Origin: Adiantum capillus-veneris
Lineage: Eukaryota; Streptophyta; Polypodiopsida; Polypodiales; Pteridaceae
DNA length: 64,000 nucleotides
Direction: 5' to 3'
Assembly: GCA_014529385.2 (NCBI GenBank)
Contig: CM043942.1
Location: forward strand, 56,171,340 to 56,235,339
Position 1 is the stretch's first letter. Every line of letters starts with the position of its first letter. Below, piece after piece: positions 24,191 to 34,792 of this stretch. The notes under the pieces were generated by a model. The model saw nothing but the letters and a program-made list of their open reading frames with translations. It was not told the DNA's origin and did not search any database. Made by a program: the position numbers and the translations under genes.

Positions 24191-24626
24191 AATACAATAC
24201 CAATGTTAGTAAATTCTGCAAGTTTCTCTCTAAAATGCCTTGAGAGTCTGAATTGCTAACAGATGATGTCCATTTTATGAAGTCTCAAGGTCATTGCCTC
24301 TATACAAAGAAAGCTATAGATGCTAGTCCCTGCTAGTCTATTGATTTTGATCCTTTATGTGTATGGCATGCTCATAACTTGGAAATACATCCTTGAGGCA
24401 GATGCATTGAAGGAAAAGTAACACGAGAACTTTGACAACAAACCATATTCATGTGGGACAAGGCAAAGAATGTTCTTTACTAGTCAAAAAAGAGTACCCT
24501 TTTGTGTATTGAAGTGTTTTGTTTTTTTTTTTTTTTGGGGGGGGGGGGGGGGGGACGCGATTTCTACTTCATTCCCTTTATTGACGAAACTCGCCTAAGG
24601 AAAATGTCCCATATTTTGTCATATAA
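24191..24626. other. Unassigned stretch with a T15-G18 homopolymer junction
   Basis: No gene is visible. T at 24522-24536 runs straight into G at 24537-24554. Such tracts are prone to length errors, so the exact sequence here should be treated with caution. Confidence 0.6.
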
Positions 24627-24752
24627 GGAATGAGATGACCAGGATTCCATATGCATGTATTGTTGGTTCTTTGATGTATGCCATATTGGGACTTTTACAA
24701 ACATTGCATTTGTAGTGGGAGTTGTAAGCAAGTTTGTGAACATTTTGGAAAG

Positions 24753-24767
24753 AACCATTTTAAGGCC
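24753..24767 (+). repeat. LINE target site duplication, left
   Basis: AACCATTTTAAGGCC, identical to 31531-31545. Confidence 0.92.
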
Positions 24768-25219
24768 AACAACTATTGTGTAGCCATACCAAGAGTCTAT
24801 TGCTCGCTACTGTTGCACGCTCCCCCCCCCCCCCCTGCTGCACCTTCGCTACCCCTCCTCCTCCCCCCCCCCCCCCCCCCCTCGCCCTCCCGCTTCCTCC
24901 AGCCCGTGCACTGACCCCCTCCGCTTCGCCCCGCCACCCCCCCCCCCCCCCCGTCCGCTGCCTTCCCCCCTTCCCTCCAGCCCGTCCGTTGCCCTCCCCC
25001 CCTCCCTGGCCGCTTCTCCCCCACCCCGCCTGCAGCCTCTTGTCTCTCGCTCGCCGCTCTCTCCCCCCCCCCCCCCCCCCCCCCCCCCCCATCGTCCTCA
25101 CTGTTCCTGAAGGTCTTCTACACCTGGCTCTGTAGCATTTCTTCTTCGAACGAGTGCTCGGCGTACTCGGTTGCAGACTTCCTTCACCGTCCGCTTCTTC
25201 GACTCAGCAGTAGACACAG
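24768..25219 (+). promoter_or_regulatory. LINE 5' UTR with four long poly-C tracts
   Basis: C runs at 24822-24835, 24863-24881, 24937-24952 and 25063-25090 (14, 19, 16 and 28 bases) in a very GC-rich, TATA-less stretch. L1-type elements carry an internal promoter in the 5' UTR; this stretch is the candidate. The overlapping Pro- or Gly-rich open frames here are translations of the tracts, not genes. Confidence 0.6.
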
Positions 25220-27120
25220 ATGGAGGCTCCAGCTCCTCCACAGAGGAACTCGCCTGAAGCCCCCTCGCCCGTCCCCGCTGAGCCCACCATTTGACTTGCT
25301 CTTTCACCGACAGAGCAAGCGAGCCTTGCCGCAGAGGTAGAGCGCTTGCGGGCGACTTCTGTCATCTGCAAGGTTCTCGACACCCATCCTAGTAGAGGAG
25401 AGCTGCGAGATCTTCTCCAGGCCCACCTTCTCGCAGAGGTGGGAAAGATCTTGGATGTCCAGATTCTCGGACGGGGGTACTACCAGATTGAGTTTGAGAC
25501 TTCCGAGATGGCCTCCAAGGTCATAGCTATGAGTCCACTGGCCATCCGATCATCACGCGCCCACTTTCTCCGGTGGCGACATGGTTTTGACACAACTTTG
25601 CATGTGCTCGTAGAGAGGCAGACATCCCCATCTCAGTTTTCTTTCCGGGTTTACGGAGGGAGTACCTTCCACTTCTCTCCAAGATTGGCTCCGCCATCAG
25701 GACTGTCCTGGAGACACCTCGTACGGCAACATTAGTAGTTTCCAAGGCGGCTGGCATCCCTTCAATTCGAGTTTTGGTCAGAGATACCCACACGCTCCCG
25801 AAGGTCATCCTTCTGCCTCGGTGAGTGGGGGTTGGTTTAGACAGAGTGTGGAGTACTCGGGTCTCCCGAACCAGTGCTTCATTTGCAGACAGATGGGCCA
25901 CCTAGGAAGGCCTGTCCACGGAGGAGGCCACGACCTGCACCTCAGCCTCAGCGCAAGCCTTCCAAGGCTGGGCCGCAGCCACAGCCAGCGGCACAGCGCA
26001 CAGATTCAGAGCCATACTCCGAGCCTGGGGCTCCAGCAGAGGAGGGGTGGCAGCAAGCCCGTGGTCGTCGACGCCAGGGGCCACAGCGACAGCCTGACAC
26101 TCAGAGTGGCCCTCAGGTGCCTACTCAGCAGCAGTGGGTTCCCACGGGGAACCGCTTTGGTCCTCTTGAGCAGGAGGAGCCCCCTACGCCAGCCTCCACC
26201 TCAGCTTCACCCTCGCCAACCGCCCCACCTTCAAATTTCCCCTCCTCCTCCACATCCCCTCCCCCGCCCTCTGCTCCCGCCTACTCCCTCCTCGCCCTCC
26301 TGTCTCTGTCACCCCACCCCGCTTCTCTTCTCCTCCGCCCCCCCCCAGCTCCTTCTCCCCCTCCTCCTGCTCCAGTACCACAGTCGACTCAGGATACTGG
26401 TCCCTCACCGACGGCTAGGAGATCTCTTGGCAGCGCCTTTGCCATGAGTCGCCTAGCGAGAGAGGGTCAGCCCTTCTTGCGGCCCCCTCTGCAGATTCAG
26501 ACATCTTCCCTTGCAGCTATCCCTCGTGGTCTGACGAGCATTGACCTCCGATGCCGCTGGGTTTCTTCGACTACGGGTTCACTCGCTTCCTCGGTGATTC
26601 CGCAGCAGACCACGAGGCAGCCTGCTTCAGGGTCCACGCTTTGTTCCTCGCCGCTAGGGGAACAGAGGCCTTGGACTCAGCAGTTGGTTTCTCCTTCCCC
26701 CTCTGTGGGAGGACCGAGACAGAGTGGTCCCTAGACTCAATGGTGGGATGGTTGCATACACAGGTTCTCGAGTTCTCTCACCACATGGGAGAACTTGGAG
26801 TTATAGATTTGCTGCAGACTTTGTGGCCTCTGGCCAAGTTTGCGGTGACACCCCCAGACTCAGCAGGATGTAGGCACATTGTGGTGTACTTTTTTGCTGA
26901 TACGCAGTGTTTGCCTTGCTATGTATACATTCATGAGGACTCCTGGACAGAGAAGGTTGCTTTACGCACGGATCGATCTGCTTGGGCTTGGGCCAGGCAC
27001 TCACTGCAGTCTCGCCTATCTAGAGGACGCTCGGACGCGGATTACTCCCCATCCAAGCCAGCCTCAAAGATAGCCCATCTTGCTACTGCGGCAGCATCTG
27101 TTCTCTATCGCTCCCCATGA
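25220..27120 (+). pseudogene. LINE ORF1: DUF4283-like domain and zinc knuckle
   Basis: The likely start is ATG at 25220 (MEAPAPPQRNSPE); an in-frame TGA follows at 25292 before the conserved part. The RNA-binding region has YYQIEFETSEMASKVIAMSP, an EADIPISVFFPGLRREY block and KIGSAIRTVLETP, which are DUF4283-like. The knuckle CFICRQMGHLGR lies at about 25877-25915, with its last Cys in a neighbouring frame. A long Pro/Ser-rich low-complexity tail follows (26170-26420) and then a C-terminal segment ending in TGA at 27118-27120. At least three frame changes are needed to read through, so ORF1 is not functional. The protein would bind element RNA as an RNP partner of ORF2. Confidence 0.75.
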
Positions 27121-30100
27121 GGATCGTCTCGTGGAACGTGCAGGGACTAGGTGGGCCCCAGTTTCAGCGACAGCGGGGCCAATTGCATCAGGAGCTTCAG
27201 CGTTTGCCTTGTGGGAGGAGAGATTGATCTCCTTAAGCTTCAAGAGCACCATTTGTCTGAGAGACGTATTCGGCGATGTGGTCAGATTTTGCGTGGATGG
27301 TATGATACCTTTTGGTCACCTGCTTTTGGACCTAGAGGCATCCAGGGTGGGGTATGTATGACTATTGCGGACTCACTGCAGCAGGCCATTGTGGGCAGAG
27401 GGATTATTGTGTCAGGCAGGGCTCAGTGGATTACTATGCAGCTTCAGGGTGGCCTTGTGGGCTTCCTGAACATCTATGCACCCAATGTGGTGAGTGCTCG
27501 TGCAGATTTTTGGTCACAGATTGTCGAGTCTTTGCCACAGGTTGACCATTGGTGTGTAGGAGGGGACTTCAACATGTTGGAGGACCCTTCTGACAGGATC
27601 GGAGGCAGCCTTGCTACTGTGCATGGAGTCGAGTTAGCAGCTTGGGAGAGGTTGTGTATGACTTTGAGGGTCTCGGATACATGGCAGCATTCTGGCTTTG
27701 TGAGGCCTCCAAAGAGTCTTTCCTTCTCTAGATCGGACCGCAGAGTGGGAGGAGTGAATCTATCGTGGATAGATCGCTTTTACACTAGTGACCACTTCAG
27801 TGACTTGGGGGGCTCAGTGGGCATCCTGGCAGGGACATCCTTCTCGGACCATGCACCAGTGATCCTCACAGTGGTAGACAGGCAGAGGAGTGGGAGCACG
27901 ATGCTTCGCATCCCAGAGCGGGTCTTGTTGGACTCAGCACTCAGAGAGAGGGTAGCGGCTCTCTGGAAAGAGGGCATGGATAGCCAGGCTCTTCCTGCAG
28001 ACAGAGTGGCCTTAGGCCTAGCTCAGCTTAGCCACTTTTTTCTACAGGAGTATCTGGTTCGACGAGCTGCAGTGAGAGAGGAGGAGCAGCGTCTCAGACG
28101 AGGCATTGCTTCACTACAGAGGATGCAGGAGCAACATCCAGATAGTCCATGGTTTGAGGAGCAGTTACAACAGGCTCGACAGGAGCTTGCTTGCACAGAG
28201 GAGAGGCACCTTGAGTTTGCCTTTCACCGACAGGCATCTCAGTGGACTCAAGTGGGTGACAGAGTGACAGGTGCTTTTTTTGAGACAGTGGGACCTCGGC
28301 ACTCGCATGCCAAGGTCAATCAGTTGAGGAGACCAGATGGGTCAGTTGTTTGTGAGCCTGAGGATATGCTACTGACTTTTACCCTAACTTACTGTCGGCC
28401 GAGCCCCAGTCAGAGAGACAGGATGCATGCCGGGAGCAGGTTTGGGCACAGATGCCTTGTCTTGTGACTGAGGAGATGCGCCAGAGGCTAGAGATACCTC
28501 TTCAGCTTGAGGAGCTGCACACGGCTCTTAGGGCCCTCCCTCGTGGTAGCTGTCCAGGTGAGGATGGGCTGACTCCCAGTTTCTTCTTGGAGTACTGGGA
28601 CCTGCTTGGCCCAGATCTGTGTAGTGCCTTTCAGTACATTCTGCTCACAGGAGTGATGCCGGATAGCATGAGTGAGGGCCTGATTTACCTCATTCCAAAG
28701 GAGGGTGGCTCCTTGGATGAGATTTGACAGTGGCGCCCCATCACCATCCTAAACTCAGCCTACAAAATTCTTGCCAAGGCTTTGAGTTTGAGGATTCAGC
28801 CACTTTTGGAGAGCCTTATACATGGGACTCATACAGGTTTTGTCAAGGAACGCAGTATCCTTGACAACATCTTCACCTTCTGGGAGGCTTCTGCCCTGGC
28901 ACGACTCCGTGGGGAGGACCTTGTGATTCTTCTTCTTGATTTTGAGAAGGCATACGACAGAGTTGGCTAGGACTTTCTAGAGGGCACGCTTCGCAGGATG
29001 GGCTTCTCCGATGCTTGGATCAGAGGGGTGTCAGCTCTGTACAAACAGGCTCACAGTCAGGTGCTTTTGGCAGGCGGTAGAGGTGAGCGCTTCATGCTCA
29101 CACGATCGGTCATACAGGGTTGTCCTCTTGCCCCCTTTCTCTTTCTGTTTTATGCGGAGGCGATGAGCAGATTTTTAATGTCACAGCAGGTTGGTCTGAG
29201 GGGCTTAGCACTCCCTATACGGAGAGATGAGCTTCTGGACGCTGAGTTTTCCGACGACTCGGCCTTGTACTTAGAGGGCCAGGAGGCCAATTTACACAGA
29301 TGTGAGCAGGCTTTGGAGACCTTCTGTTGTGCATCGGGCGCACTGATCAACTGGAGAAAGACAGTGGCTTCCTCGGTCGGCAGTTCTCCTGTTCCATATT
29401 GGATGCCAGGAGAAGGTTTCAGGTGGATTCCTCCAGGGACTGCAGTTCGGTACTTGGGTTGTCAGGTTGGTTTGGACTTGTCCCTCGAGCAGCAGACCAG
29501 GTGTTGTTGCCAACTAGGTGTTGTTGGCGACTATGTGGTACATCACTTCTTGCTGGATCTTCTCGAGTTCTTGTATCAGCCAGGTAGAGAGGCTGATTAG
29601 GAACTTCCTTTGGTCAGGTCACGACACTCAGATTGCCCGAGCCAAGGTTGCTTGGTCGGTCATCACACTTCCTTGTTCTCAGGAGGGCTTGGGATCATTG
29701 ATCCAGCACAGCAGAGCAGAGCCCTTCTTGGGAAGTTCGTCGTCAGAGGACTTCTTCCAAGCGAGGAGCCCTGGAAGGAGTTCTTGCTGCAGAGGCTTCG
29801 TGCCAGGGTGCCTCAGTCAGGAGGCCCTTGGCAACCTTCGACCAGATGGATCTTTACAGAGCTGCGCCGAGTTGGTTTGAGCAGGAGACTAGAGGATAGA
29901 TTTGCTGTGAGTTTGCTTTGATCTTGGGAGCTCTTACGGCGTGGCCTAGAGAAGAGACCGCCGACGTGCACGGAGGAGCGCCTACGGCAGCCCCTTGTCT
30001 GGAACCCCATGGTTAGCACTCAGAGAGGCCACTTGGTTGGGAGTCGGCCTCATGTTTCTTGGGGTCCCATGGCAGCTGGTCCAGCGCGCTCTCTAGGTGA

Positions 30101-31291
30101 CTGGCTAGAGTTCACAGGTTTGTCGGAGGAGGTGCAGGTTGTCCAGCTACAGGGCATGAGAGGGGTGCAGAGCATGTGTCAGGACATCTAGAGTCCGTTC
30201 CAGCTGAGTGGCTCACTCCTCTCGAGCCAGTAGCAACCCGGTGGATGGGAGCCTTCACACGACTGGAGGTTCTCATTTCAGTCAGGGCTTGCTCAGAGAC
30301 TGTCCCAGCCCTGTTCTTCGAGCTTCAGGGTGGGGGACGCTTACAGCGAGTTGCAGTAGAGGCCTCGCAAGTAGCAGAGTGATGTTTCCTGAGGATCCGA
30401 GTTGTGGGCATCTGTGGGAGGACTTGCGTCTTAGACCCTGACCCAGCAGCTCTTGAGATAGGACACTGGAGGCTATGGGCTTGGAAGTGCTATCCACTGG
30501 CACGAGTACAGTGGGATCTTGGTGAGTGGCTATGGAGGGACCCCTTCTCTTTTGCAGACCGCCCAGGAGTCCCCTTCTTTCAGTACAATGTTCGGCTTGG
30601 ACGTCACATACTTGCAGCACAGAGAGAGGCCCGCCCCGCTGCAGCACGTCATTGGCAGGAGGAGGGCCTCACAGTCGAGTTCTTGGCAGCTTTTTGGCAA
30701 AGGCTGTGGGACTCCAGACAGCCGAGGCGAGTCACCTTGTTTCAGTGACTGGTCGCACATAGAGCCGCAGCAGTAGGGAGCTGTCTTGTGCATAGTGGTC
30801 TCTCGGCCACATGTGTAGCTTGTGACCATTTGGTGGAGAGTCAGCGTCACTGTCTTTGGGACTGTCCCTCGGCCTAGCAGGTGTGGCTACGAGTTCTTCC
30901 GCTGATGTCTGCTCTCTCCACGGCTCGACAGTACACTTGGGGGGCAGCGGCTTGGTCCACCCTCACGGGCCCGGCACTTCAGTTTGAGCTATCTTCCACC
31001 AGCAGGATGATAGTGATACAGGGGGGGCGACCTACACTTCAGCCTGCTACAGAGCTTACTCCACTGGAGTGGTACAGTGAGAGAGAGGAGTGTTGGGAGC
31101 TCATCAGTGGCCTGACACTTTGGTTCATTTGGCGGGCCCGTTGTTTCCGCATCTTTGAGGCTCGCCCTGTGCCACCAGCAGAGACTGTTCGTGACTTTTG
31201 TCTAGAGTTGATCCATACTCTCAGAGGACAGCTTGAGGGACTACAGGGCAGCTCCGACCGCATGCGGGAGAGCCGCGAGGCTTTCCTTTGA
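27117..31291 (+). pseudogene. LINE ORF2: endonuclease-reverse transcriptase
   Basis: The start ATG at 27117 overlaps the ORF1 stop as ATGA. The APE-type endonuclease has MRIVSWNVQGLG, KLQEHHL, VGGDFNML, WIDRFY and SDHAPV (27117-27870). A coiled linker follows. RT has WRPITILNSAYK, ILLLDFEKAYDRV, QGCPLAPFLFLFYAEA, an FSDD catalytic box (FADD in most plant L1s), GALINWRKT and RYLGCQVG (28730-29480). Its C-terminal part has RNFLWSG and GGLG. A zf-RVT-like end has FWQRLW, WLVAHRAA, CVACDHL-ESQRHCLWDCPSA (30700-30880). A frameshift near 27150-27240, another near 28380, and in-frame stops at 28725, 28968 and 29598 break it. Several more frame changes lie in 29480-30400. Confidence 0.85.
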
Positions 31292-31530
31292 CTCTAGCAC
31301 CCTGGGCCTTTCTACACCATAGTCCAGGGGGTGCTCAGATGGCACTACTGTCCACCTGTGTGGCTTTTCCCTCCTCCCATCTCTTGATTTAGCCCCATTG
31401 TATATATGCTGTTTTTTCATTGGGAGAGTCTCCTCATCATGCTTGTTGTAGCCCTCTCTTGCAGAGGTGGTTCTAGCCCTATGGGCAGTTTTCATTAACT
31501 AATAGAAGGATCTTTTTCTCGGAAAAAAAA
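31292..31530 (+). other. LINE 3' UTR and poly(A)
   Basis: About 230 bases from the ORF2 stop to a run of 8-10 A. This is typical L1 3' structure and no gene is present. Confidence 0.8.
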
Positions 31531-31545
31531 AACCATTTTAAGGCC
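31531..31545 (+). repeat. LINE target site duplication, right
   Basis: AACCATTTTAAGGCC directly after the poly(A). The first two A may belong to either tail or duplication. Confidence 0.92.
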
Positions 31546-32274
31546 TTGAAGTCTGTGGTGATGTATATTTGAATGGTACCAAAGAGAACTTATGTATTTT
31601 CTTTGGAGGCAATGATGGAGACGTAGCTGGTTATATGGATACAGATTATGCAAGGAATGTGGACAACAAAAGGTCTATGTCAGAGAGTTCATTGGTGCAG
31701 TTCATAGCAATCTTCTTTGCAAGATTATACATTTTAATCTATCAGAGAAGCAAAGTATGGTGTTATGCCATATGCTAGCAAGGAAGCTATGTAGGTACTT
31801 ATTAATATGCAATCTACCTTAGTGTTTAATGTGGAGACAAATCACATTGATGTGACACATCACTTTCACTCATGAGGTGCCTGAGGACAAAGTGCATCAA
31901 GCTTGTCAATGCTCTGATATAGTTTGAATGAATGTGCATTCAAACTTCATCCATAAAGATCTCAAGACAATTAAAAATTTGATGGTAAAAGGGTAATCTA
32001 TCTAGATAACGATTTGTGATTGGTAATTGGAAGTGGGTAATAGTCATGAACGATGGTAAGCCTCTGTTCAGACCACGCTGATGCATCGAGCGCACTTGTA
32101 ACCTTTTATAAAGCAGGCTATTCACACTTTGCGTAGAACAACAGAAGGCATGAACTAATAGTTCCCTATCTTTTGGCAGAGCTCGTATGACTGTGATCAG
32201 CAAGATGGAGAGATCGATGCTTCGCTGCATTCAATGTTGCAAAAGTGTCCACTCTGTTCTTTGTTCTGGGGGGT

Positions 32275-32528
32275 TGATGCGATTAAATCTATAGCATCTC
32301 AAGTGAATAGCCCAATATGATCCCAATTTTTATTTTGGCTTTACGTATTTATTTTACTTATTTGTCAAATCTTGGGTAGGGCAAATTGCTAAGATGAGTA
32401 TATAAGCACCATCTTACCCCCATTGTAAATCATCAACAAGGTTGGTTGGTTCAGCAATATCTCTCTCTCTTTCTCTCTCTTGTGTATTCTCCCTGTTGCT
32501 CTACGCTTCTTCATCGTCGACTTTGACA
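32275..32528 (+). repeat. G left LTR
   Basis: Begins TGATGCGATT after a purine/G run (CTGGGGGGT, 32266-32274), has GTATATAAGC near 32398 and ends TTTGACA before the primer site. It is homologous to 57182-57443. Confidence 0.8.
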
Positions 32529-32540
32529 TGGTATCAGAGC
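32529..32540 (+). promoter_or_regulatory. G primer binding site, initiator tRNA-Met
   Basis: TGGTATCAGAGC directly after the LTR is the standard plant copia primer site. Confidence 0.85.
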
Positions 32541-32566
32541 TTCATGGTCGTTGATCGTAGAGAGGA

Positions 32567-33832
32567 CTAGCATGTTGAAGAGAAGAGCTTTGAGCTCGTG
32601 GAGTTGTAGGGTGTAGACGGGTAGCATCTTGAAACCCTAGCATTTTCGAGGACTTTGGTGTGATGTGAAAGACAACCCCCCCCCCCCGGTGTTGCGTTTT
32701 GATGCGCAATCGATAGCGGTGCCTGACAACGGCAGTGGTCACGGCAACGTCCTGACGAGCATCCTGAGATTCCGATAATGAGAGGGATTTTATTTGACAA
32801 AGCGTTTCAAAACACTCAACAGAGGAGGAAGGCTTGTTGAGGCAGCATTCTAAAACGAAGCCTCTAAGAGGCTCCCTGGCTACATCCATCTCCGGTTCCT
32901 GCAAAATCATCTTAAAAGGCTACGACAAGGGTACCCACGACAAAATTTTTGGTGAGATTTTTCCTCCCCCTCATCTTGAAATGCTAGACATTTGGTGGGC
33001 CCTGGGGATAGTTTGCAAGAGTCAAACTTGTGCCAAACAGGTACCTGCATGGTCTCGGCTTCTCCAACAAATACAGTGAGAGAAATGGAAAAGGCAAAGA
33101 TAATAAGTTTTTGTGCAAAGCTTCCACCTCGAATGACCAACCCAAACTATCCGCTATGGAAAGTGGATCGACCAGTTGCCAATTAGTGGCCTATGCAATG
33201 GTAAAATTCTCAAGGAAATTGTCGAATTGTTTGGCTCAGGATTGTGAAGCCAAAAGCAAATGCATGAGTTCGCCAGAAGACAGAGGCAAAGGCAAACTTT
33301 ACAGAATCAGTGCTCAGTTAGCTGCCTCGGTGCCCACAAGGTCTAATACCCATTGTTATAAATGCGAGAAGACGCATTGTTTGGCTCAGGAATGCAATGC
33401 CAAAGGCAAAAGCAGGGACTCACAAAAGGACAAAGTCAAAGGCAAGTTGCATATACAGATAACGATGATTAAGATTTGATAGGGGAGATCAGCATGGCAT
33501 GCATAGTGGTGGCCACAACGCCAGATTTCTAGTCAAATGGTGGTTTCCGCAACATGCTTCAACCGGAGAGAGGCTTTTGAGCAACAAAGAGGGATAAAAA
33601 GGAGCTCCCTACAAATGACTTGGACCCATGTGTTGGAGTCCAAGTTATCGTTGTTTGAATATGTGGGTCGGAGTTCAATGCACATGCATCTCGCAAGGAA
33701 CCAATCAGATGTATCTAAAAACACTATGGATAAGTGCACCAATCCATTAATGTTGTCCGGATTATAGACAAGCTGTGTTTCAAAGTTTATTGTCTTGTTC
33801 AACGTGATGTGTCCACAATTTACAAATGGGGA
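32567..33832 (+). pseudogene. G gag-like remnant
   Basis: Degraded coding sequence with two short Cys/His segments (CLAQDCEAK near 33230 and CYKCEKTHCLAQEC near 33355-33400) resembling a copia zinc knuckle. Other domains are not recognisable. Fossil with many breaks. It ends at the insertion site of F. Confidence 0.45.
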
Positions 33833-33837
33833 TTCTT
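33833..33837. repeat. F target site duplication, left
   Basis: TTCTT, identical to 57003-57007; five bases is the usual length for Ty3/gypsy integration. Confidence 0.88.
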
Positions 33838-34463
33838 TGCTACAGACGGGGGCGTGGTTGCCCTGTAAAATACTCAAAAGAACACACTGCAATCCATGTA
33901 AAAGCACAAATCGACATACCTCGAATCACACAACACATAATCCAAGTTGTACACGAGTAGAGATAGAAAGAGAGCGTGATAGAACGAGAGAGCACGTGCA
34001 GGCGCACCACCTAGAGCAGAGTGCTACGCCGGCACGGCAAGAGAGAAGAGAAGAATAACACAGACACTGGGTACAATCTCCCCCCGTGCAAGAGTGACCA
34101 TGTCCCTCTTGCACGTATTTAATTTATAGAGAAGTTCATGCTCAAAATTGAGTTACATCCAATTCACACTTGGGCATAAAATAGTCATGGCTCATAAAGA
34201 GCTCAATGTAACAATTAATAGTTGTCTACATCTCAACTTATAACTAAACCATAAATACTAAGGCTTGCCACAGAAAATCCACTGGTGGCAGTTTTATTCC
34301 GAATAACTGCTATCGCTTTATTGTCCAGCACGTGCCAATCACTGATCTGCTCACACAACACCCAACAAGTGATCATATTCCACAATTCAAATCAACATTG
34401 CAATGCTTCATCAGAATATCAAATATTTCACAAATATATCATCAAAATATCAATTCCATTACA
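33838..34463 (-). repeat. F 3' LTR (left copy)
   Basis: Near-identical to 56378-57002. On the minus strand a TATAAATT box lies at 34128-34121. Confidence 0.93.
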
Positions 34464-34559
34464 TACCCCAGGGTTGAAAGACAATTGTCCTCAATTGTTA
34501 CCGAAACCAAACTAGCGACAGTGGTGGCCAGCCACTGGTAGAGTGGTCTAGTAATTTGA

Positions 34560-34792
34560 TGTTGCCTAGATCGGCGAATCTACACCAATGGTCATGCTGC
34601 CTAAATCGGCGGATCTGTAGTAATGCTGCCTAAATCGGCGGATCTACATTTTGATTTCGTGTTGCCTAGATCGGCGAATCTACACTAGTGCTGCCTAAAT
34701 CGGCGGATCTGCACTTTTAAAATTTGTGTTGCCTAAATCGGCGAATCTACACTAGAAGAAAAGCACTACCTAAATCGGCGAATCTGTGTCTC
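34560..34792 (-). repeat. Seven-copy short repeat in F 3' UTR
   Basis: Seven copies of a unit close to TGCCTAAATCGGCGAATCT occur at about 34563, 34598, 34626, 34662, 34688, 34727 and 34767, with irregular spacers of 26-39 bases. The core GCCTAAATCGGC is an imperfect inverted repeat. The array starts about 100 bases inside the 3' LTR and its last copies reach the integrase C-terminus. Confidence 0.85.

Larger units (their letters stand above)
24768..31530 (+). mobile_element. Full-length L1-type LINE with 15-bp target duplication
   Basis: About 6.76 kb bounded by the perfect direct repeat AACCATTTTAAGGCC (24753-24767 and 31531-31545) and ending in a short poly(A). It has a GC-rich 5' UTR, ORF1 (DUF4283-like domain and zinc knuckle) and ORF2 (APE-type endonuclease, RT, zf-RVT-like Cys/His end). 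Both ORFs carry frameshifts and stops. The intact target duplication suggests moderate age. Base composition is much more GC-rich than its surroundings. Confidence 0.9.
24627..32270 (+). pseudogene. Ty1/copia pol 3' part (RT end/RNase H), interrupted by a LINE
   Basis: Left of the LINE, IPYACIVGSLMYA is the copia RT/RNase H boundary motif (24627-24752). Right of it (31546-31900) are GYMDTDYARNVDNKRSMS and a degraded TNHIDVTHHF block from RNase H. The LINE and its target duplication split this fragment. It runs towards a purine tract at 32266 and the copia LTR at 32275, so it probably belongs to the same copia family as G. Fossil. Confidence 0.7.

Noticed and set aside
24760-25135. Long Gly-rich (minus) and Pro-rich (plus) open frames
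   Set aside because: They are translations of poly-C/poly-G tracts in the LINE 5' UTR; all frames stay open because of low complexity.
26184-26408. Glu/Gly/Arg-rich minus-strand open frame
   Set aside because: Antisense of the Pro/Ser-rich tail of LINE ORF1.
34560-34792. Regularly repeated short units resembling a CRISPR array
   Set aside because: Spacers are irregular and similar to one another, the units lie in a plant retrotransposon 3' UTR, and there are no cas genes.
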